This document shows positions 39,492 to 42,099 of a DNA stretch of 42,099 nt, one piece after another. Origin of the DNA: Caldifarciminota bacterium (GTDB lineage Bacteria > Hydrothermota > Tepidihabitantia > SM23-42); the NCBI GenBank assembly GCA_014859085.1, contig JACUUY010000007.1, positions 1 to 42,099 of the forward strand. Direction: 5' to 3'. The notes beneath the pieces were generated by a model. That model was not told where the DNA came from. It did no database searches and saw only the letters and a program-made list of their open reading frames with translations. The first letter of the stretch is position 1; each line of letters begins with the position of its first letter. The position numbers and the translations under genes were made by a program.

Positions 39492-41068
39492 TTGTCCTCC
39501 TGTGTTGGCAGATACACGCGGCAGGTTGTCCCCTTGCCTTCCTCGCTCTTGATCTCGATCTTTCCCTGGTAATCGTCGACGATCTTCTTGACGATGGCGA
39601 GGCCGAGACCCGTGCCGCGGCTCTTGGTCGTGAAGAACGGCGTGATCAGGTTCTGCATGTTCTCGGCGGATATCCCCCGGCCGTTATCCACGATCTCGGT
39701 GACGATCCAATTTTTTGTCTTGCTGAACCTTACCACGATCTTGGGGTCTTTGTCCATGGCTTCGACGCTGTTGGTGATGATGTTCGTAAAAAGGCTCTTC
39801 AAAGACTCTTCCTCGCCCCTGACCACGGCGCCGGCCGTGCCGTCGATGAAGACGCGGACATTCGCGATGTCCTCGGTGATCTCGGTCATGAGCCGGTGCA
39901 GGTCGATTTCGACCGCGCCCGAGCGGGTTCTGGTGCGCGCGAACGTGAGGATGTCTTCAATTATGTGATTTATCCGGCGGGTACCGCGGTGGATCTCTTT
40001 GCTGAAGGCTTCGATTTTCTCAGGATCGCGCGTGTAGCTCAGGAGTTGAGAGAAGCCGTCGATTGCGGTCAGCGGATTGCGGATCTCGTGGGCGACCCAG
40101 GTTGCCATCTTGCCGAGGTATGACAGCCGTTCTGCGTGCTGGAGTTTTCTTTCCAGTTCCTTGACTTCGGTAAGATCACGCAGGATCCCGACACAGCCGG
40201 ATAATTCAGTATTCGGCGAGTGCATCGGCGACAGGGAAAGGCCGATCGGAACGAGTTCATTATCTGCATTCCGGATCGAGATCTGCAACCGCTCCATTGA
40301 TCTGTTAGTGTTCATTGCCTGTGCCATCTTCTGCCACAGCATGTCGAGGCTCTGGGTGCTTTTGATATTTCTGCCCGTGAGGTCTCTTTGATCGACGCCC
40401 AGGACACGTGCGGCCTCGGGGTTGATCGTCGTGATCGTGCCGTCGTCCTTGACGACGATCACGCCGCTCGCGACGCAGTTGATCACCATCTCGCTGTAGC
40501 GCCTCAGTTCGGTTTCCTCGGCCGTGATCCGGGCGACCTCGTCTTCGAGTTTGCGCGCTGATGTCTCCAACTTCCTCCTTTCCATGATTTCGCGCCTCGT
40601 CGCCGTTGCCCAGTAGCTGCTGATGAGCGATACGATGAAGAGAAACGGTACTTTGATCAGGATCGCCGAGTCCATGAGCGAAACGCCGGGATTGAAACGG
40701 TAGACGAGCCAGGTGTACACGATGCTGGCAACGATTGCGATAGGTATGCTGCCGCGGATATCCTGGGCGAACGAAGCGATGAAGATTATGAGAAAGAATA
40801 TCAGATAGAAATCGGTCTGTATCCCCTGCGACAGATATATCGCCAGAGATACGGCAACGAGGTCGGTCAGAAAGATGGCAAAAGAGACGGCCGGCACCGC
40901 AAATTTCGTTTCCGGTATTAAATATAGTGCGAGGTTTGAAATGAAATATGCCAGGGCCACCGCATATCCGGGCGAGGCAATGTTCAGGTCGCGTTCCGAG
41001 TATGTCATGACGAGTATCGTGGACAGGATCAGAACGAAACGCAGCAGCAGTAGAGTTCGTTTCTGCAA
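39488..41068 (-). CDS. Membrane PAS histidine kinase (NtrB/PilS-like)
   Basis: 526 residues from TTG 41068, which is preceded by an AAGGAGGAG ribosome site. The N-terminal 155 residues contain about six membrane helices (for example FVLILSTILVMTY, LIFFLIIFIASF, FLFIVSLISSYW), like the PilS sensor. Coiled coil (160-192) and one PAS domain (about 193-300, VASGVIVVKDDGTITTINPE) follow. The HisKA domain has H327 in WVAHEIRNPLTAIDGF, and the HATPase has an N box (FTNIITNSVEAM), DNGRGIS and GTGLGLAIVKKIVDDYQG. It overlaps the receiver gene (ATGA). The PilS-like topology and the pilT gene three places downstream fit a pilus-related sensory role. No consensus promoter is found upstream. Confidence 0.92.
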   Translation of the reverse strand: MQKRTLLLLRFVLILSTILVMTYSERDLNIASPGYAVALAYFISNLALYLIPETKFAVPAVSFAIFLTDLVAVSLAIYLSQGIQTDFYLIFFLIIFIASFAQDIRGSIPIAIVASIVYTWLVYRFNPGVSLMDSAILIKVPFLFIVSLISSYWATATRREIMERRKLETSARKLEDEVARITAEETELRRYSEMVINCVASGVIVVKDDGTITTINPEAARVLGVDQRDLTGRNIKSTQSLDMLWQKMAQAMNTNRSMERLQISIRNADNELVPIGLSLSPMHSPNTELSGCVGILRDLTEVKELERKLQHAERLSYLGKMATWVAHEIRNPLTAIDGFSQLLSYTRDPEKIEAFSKEIHRGTRRINHIIEDILTFARTRTRSGAVEIDLHRLMTEITEDIANVRVFIDGTAGAVVRGEEESLKSLFTNIITNSVEAMDKDPKIVVRFSKTKNWIVTEIVDNGRGISAENMQNLITPFFTTKSRGTGLGLAIVKKIVDDYQGKIEIKSEEGKGTTCRVYLPTQEDK

Positions 41069-41401
41069 GGGGCTCCTCCTTCAAAACGCCAACGCGCCGC
41101 CCGGCCGGCACCCTATCCGGTGCAGCAGTCCATGTCGTGCGGTCTGTCCGGCAGCGCTTCAGAACCTATAAACACGCTCCCGTTGCTATTGATCAGAGCG
41201 GTCCGGCATATATCTGCGGACCGCAGCGCGATAGGCACAGGACGATGCAATGCCACGCAGCGTTCGTGTGCCGGCGCGCGCTACTCGATTTGGTCGACCA
41301 CCTCGTGTCGCCATCGGTATGAATGTCTGCAAAATTTCCGGGCAAATGCTTCTTCGCGGGATCACCGCGCCGCTTTGTTTTTGACATTTCGCGTGCCATG
41401 A
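41069..41401. other. 333-bp spacer with inverted repeats
   Basis: This spacer lies between the HD-GYP gene and the NtrB-like kinase, both on the minus strand. It holds a perfect 8-bp inverted repeat GCGGTCCG/CGGACCGC (41198-41205 and 41217-41224, 11-nt loop), a smaller GCACC/GGTGC stem (41108-41123), and a CGCGG/CCGCG stem (41355-41369) that has a T-rich run only on the plus strand. No consensus promoter or gene is seen. Confidence 0.45.
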
Positions 41402-42043
41402 TTAATTGCTGGGTATGGTTAACACGCCCTGATGCAAGCCCTTGCCGTTCCCGGTTCCGGTACTTCCGTTCTCGAAATTCGGGTCACCGAGCAGCGTGTG
41501 CTTGCTGAACGTCTTGATGAAATTGCCGTTATAACCGTTGACGCCGAGATCGAGGAAGATATTGGCGACCATCGGGTCGAACTGCGCGCCCCGGACCTTG
41601 CTGATTTCCTCGCGTGCCTCCTGATCGCTGAGCCGCTTGCGGTAGGGACGGTCCTCGGTCATTGCCGAATACGTGTCGCACACCGAAAGAATCCGGGACT
41701 GAATCGGAATTCTGTCACCCTTAACATTTTTGGGATAGCCACGCCCATCCCAACGTTCATGGTGGTATAGGATCCAGTCCCGGATTTGGCGGAGCCCCTT
41801 GATGGGGTCAATTATCATTACGCTCTGCTTAGGATGGAGTTGAATGACCTTCCATTCACTGCTCGTCAGGAAACTTGGTTTCTGAAGAATGCACTCGGGC
41901 ACCGCGATCTTGCCGACGTCATGGAGCAGGCCGGCAAATTTGATCAATTCCAGATCCTGGCCCGTGAAGCCGATCGCTTCGGCGACGGCCGAGGCGAGTT
42001 TGGCGACCTGGAGCGAGTGGCCCCGCGTATACGGATCGCGCAT
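41402..42043 (-). CDS. HD-GYP domain phosphodiesterase, N-terminus uncertain
   Basis: 213 residues from ATG 42043, containing a nearly complete HD-GYP domain: MRDPYTRGHSLQVAKLA, the catalytic HD pair H41/D42 in GLLHDVGKIAVPECIL, HHERWDGRGYP at 94-104 with the GYP motif intact, and SVCDTYSAMTEDRPYR. It is predicted to degrade c-di-GMP. The C-terminal 40 residues (NGYNGNFIKTF and a Gly/Asn-rich end) are outside the domain. The frame continues upstream of the ATG with domain-like residues (LVRRDRSLVQAIE) but meets TAG at 42085-42083, only 14 nt from the window edge. So the ATG may not be the true start, and the gene may be broken or frameshifted there. Confidence 0.8.
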   Translation of the reverse strand: MRDPYTRGHSLQVAKLASAVAEAIGFTGQDLELIKFAGLLHDVGKIAVPECILQKPSFLTSSEWKVIQLHPKQSVMIIDPIKGLRQIRDWILYHHERWDGRGYPKNVKGDRIPIQSRILSVCDTYSAMTEDRPYRKRLSDQEAREEISKVRGAQFDPMVANIFLDLGVNGYNGNFIKTFSKHTLLGDPNFENGSTGTGNGKGLHQGVLTIPSN

Positions 42044-42099
42044 TTCAATTGCCTGGACGAGCGAGCGGTCACGGCGGACGAGCTAGCCCGGCACGACCA

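Noticed and set aside
41355-41386. Plus-strand CGCGG/CCGCG stem followed by TTTGTTTTT and then TTGACA
   Set aside because: It resembles a terminator and a -35 box, but there is no plus-strand gene before or after it and no good -10 box.

Overview
The window looks like a chromosomal segment of an uncultivated Gram-negative bacterium of the FCB or candidate-phylum type. A WOR-3/Stahlbacteria-like or related lineage is my best guess, and no marker here fixes the taxonomy. Support comes from a complete Tol-Pal envelope system, a large beta-barrel protein ending in Phe, a Por/T9SS-type C-terminal tail, a Bacteroidetes-style AddAB pair, two DUF362 proteins, dense NTGA-type gene overlaps, and intergenic spacers carrying degenerate dispersed repeats. 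I see no phage, IS element, rRNA or CRISPR array.

Layout. 1-3.6 kb (+): a class III nucleotidyl cyclase-like protein (5' end cut by the window edge) coupled to a REC-GAF-GGDEF protein. 3.9-6.7 kb (+): a CBS-pair protein followed by two tandem CPA-type cation/proton antiporters, the second with an apparent CTG start missed by the ORF track. 6.7-7.4 kb: spacer with two kinds of dispersed repeat and a tRNA-Pro(GGG). 7.4-9.5 kb (-): cupin, MFS exporter, NikR. 9.6-13.8 kb (-): pal-cpoB-tolQ-tolR-tolA-tolB under one consensus promoter. 13.9-22.1 kb (-): a five-gene operon of a Tat-signal DUF362 protein with a T9SS-like tail, a DUF6599-like lipoprotein, a second Tat-signal DUF362 protein, a NapH/NapG-like polyferredoxin fusion, and a 1279-residue propeller plus outer-membrane-barrel protein. 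This is the best candidate for an undescribed system. 22.2-26.1 kb (+): a DUF3887-like lipoprotein, then guaB, a methyltransferase and an EndoQ-type PHP nuclease. 26.2-27.1 kb (-): M55 D-aminopeptidase. 27.2-33.3 kb (+): small membrane protein, addB, addA. 33.4-37.4 kb (+): histidine kinase, Rcp-type response regulator and REC-PAS-HD-GYP protein. 37.5-42.1 kb (-): HD-GYP protein, NtrB-like kinase, receiver, MshEN protein broken by an in-frame TAG, and PilT.

How it fits together. Cyclic-nucleotide signalling recurs at both ends: a cyclase, a GGDEF protein, two HD-GYP proteins, and an MshEN domain (a c-di-GMP-binding fold) next to the pilus-retraction ATPase PilT. The middle is envelope biology (Tol-Pal, the DUF362/polyferredoxin operon, the barrel protein), nickel-linked regulation, and DNA repair (EndoQ, AddAB).

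Expression signals are unusually readable. I find E. coli-like -35/-10 pairs before most operons, almost all with a 16-bp spacer. In several cases (CBS protein, guaB, M55 peptidase, probably the cupin) the -10 box lies only 5-8 nt before the start codon, which predicts leaderless or near-leaderless mRNAs.
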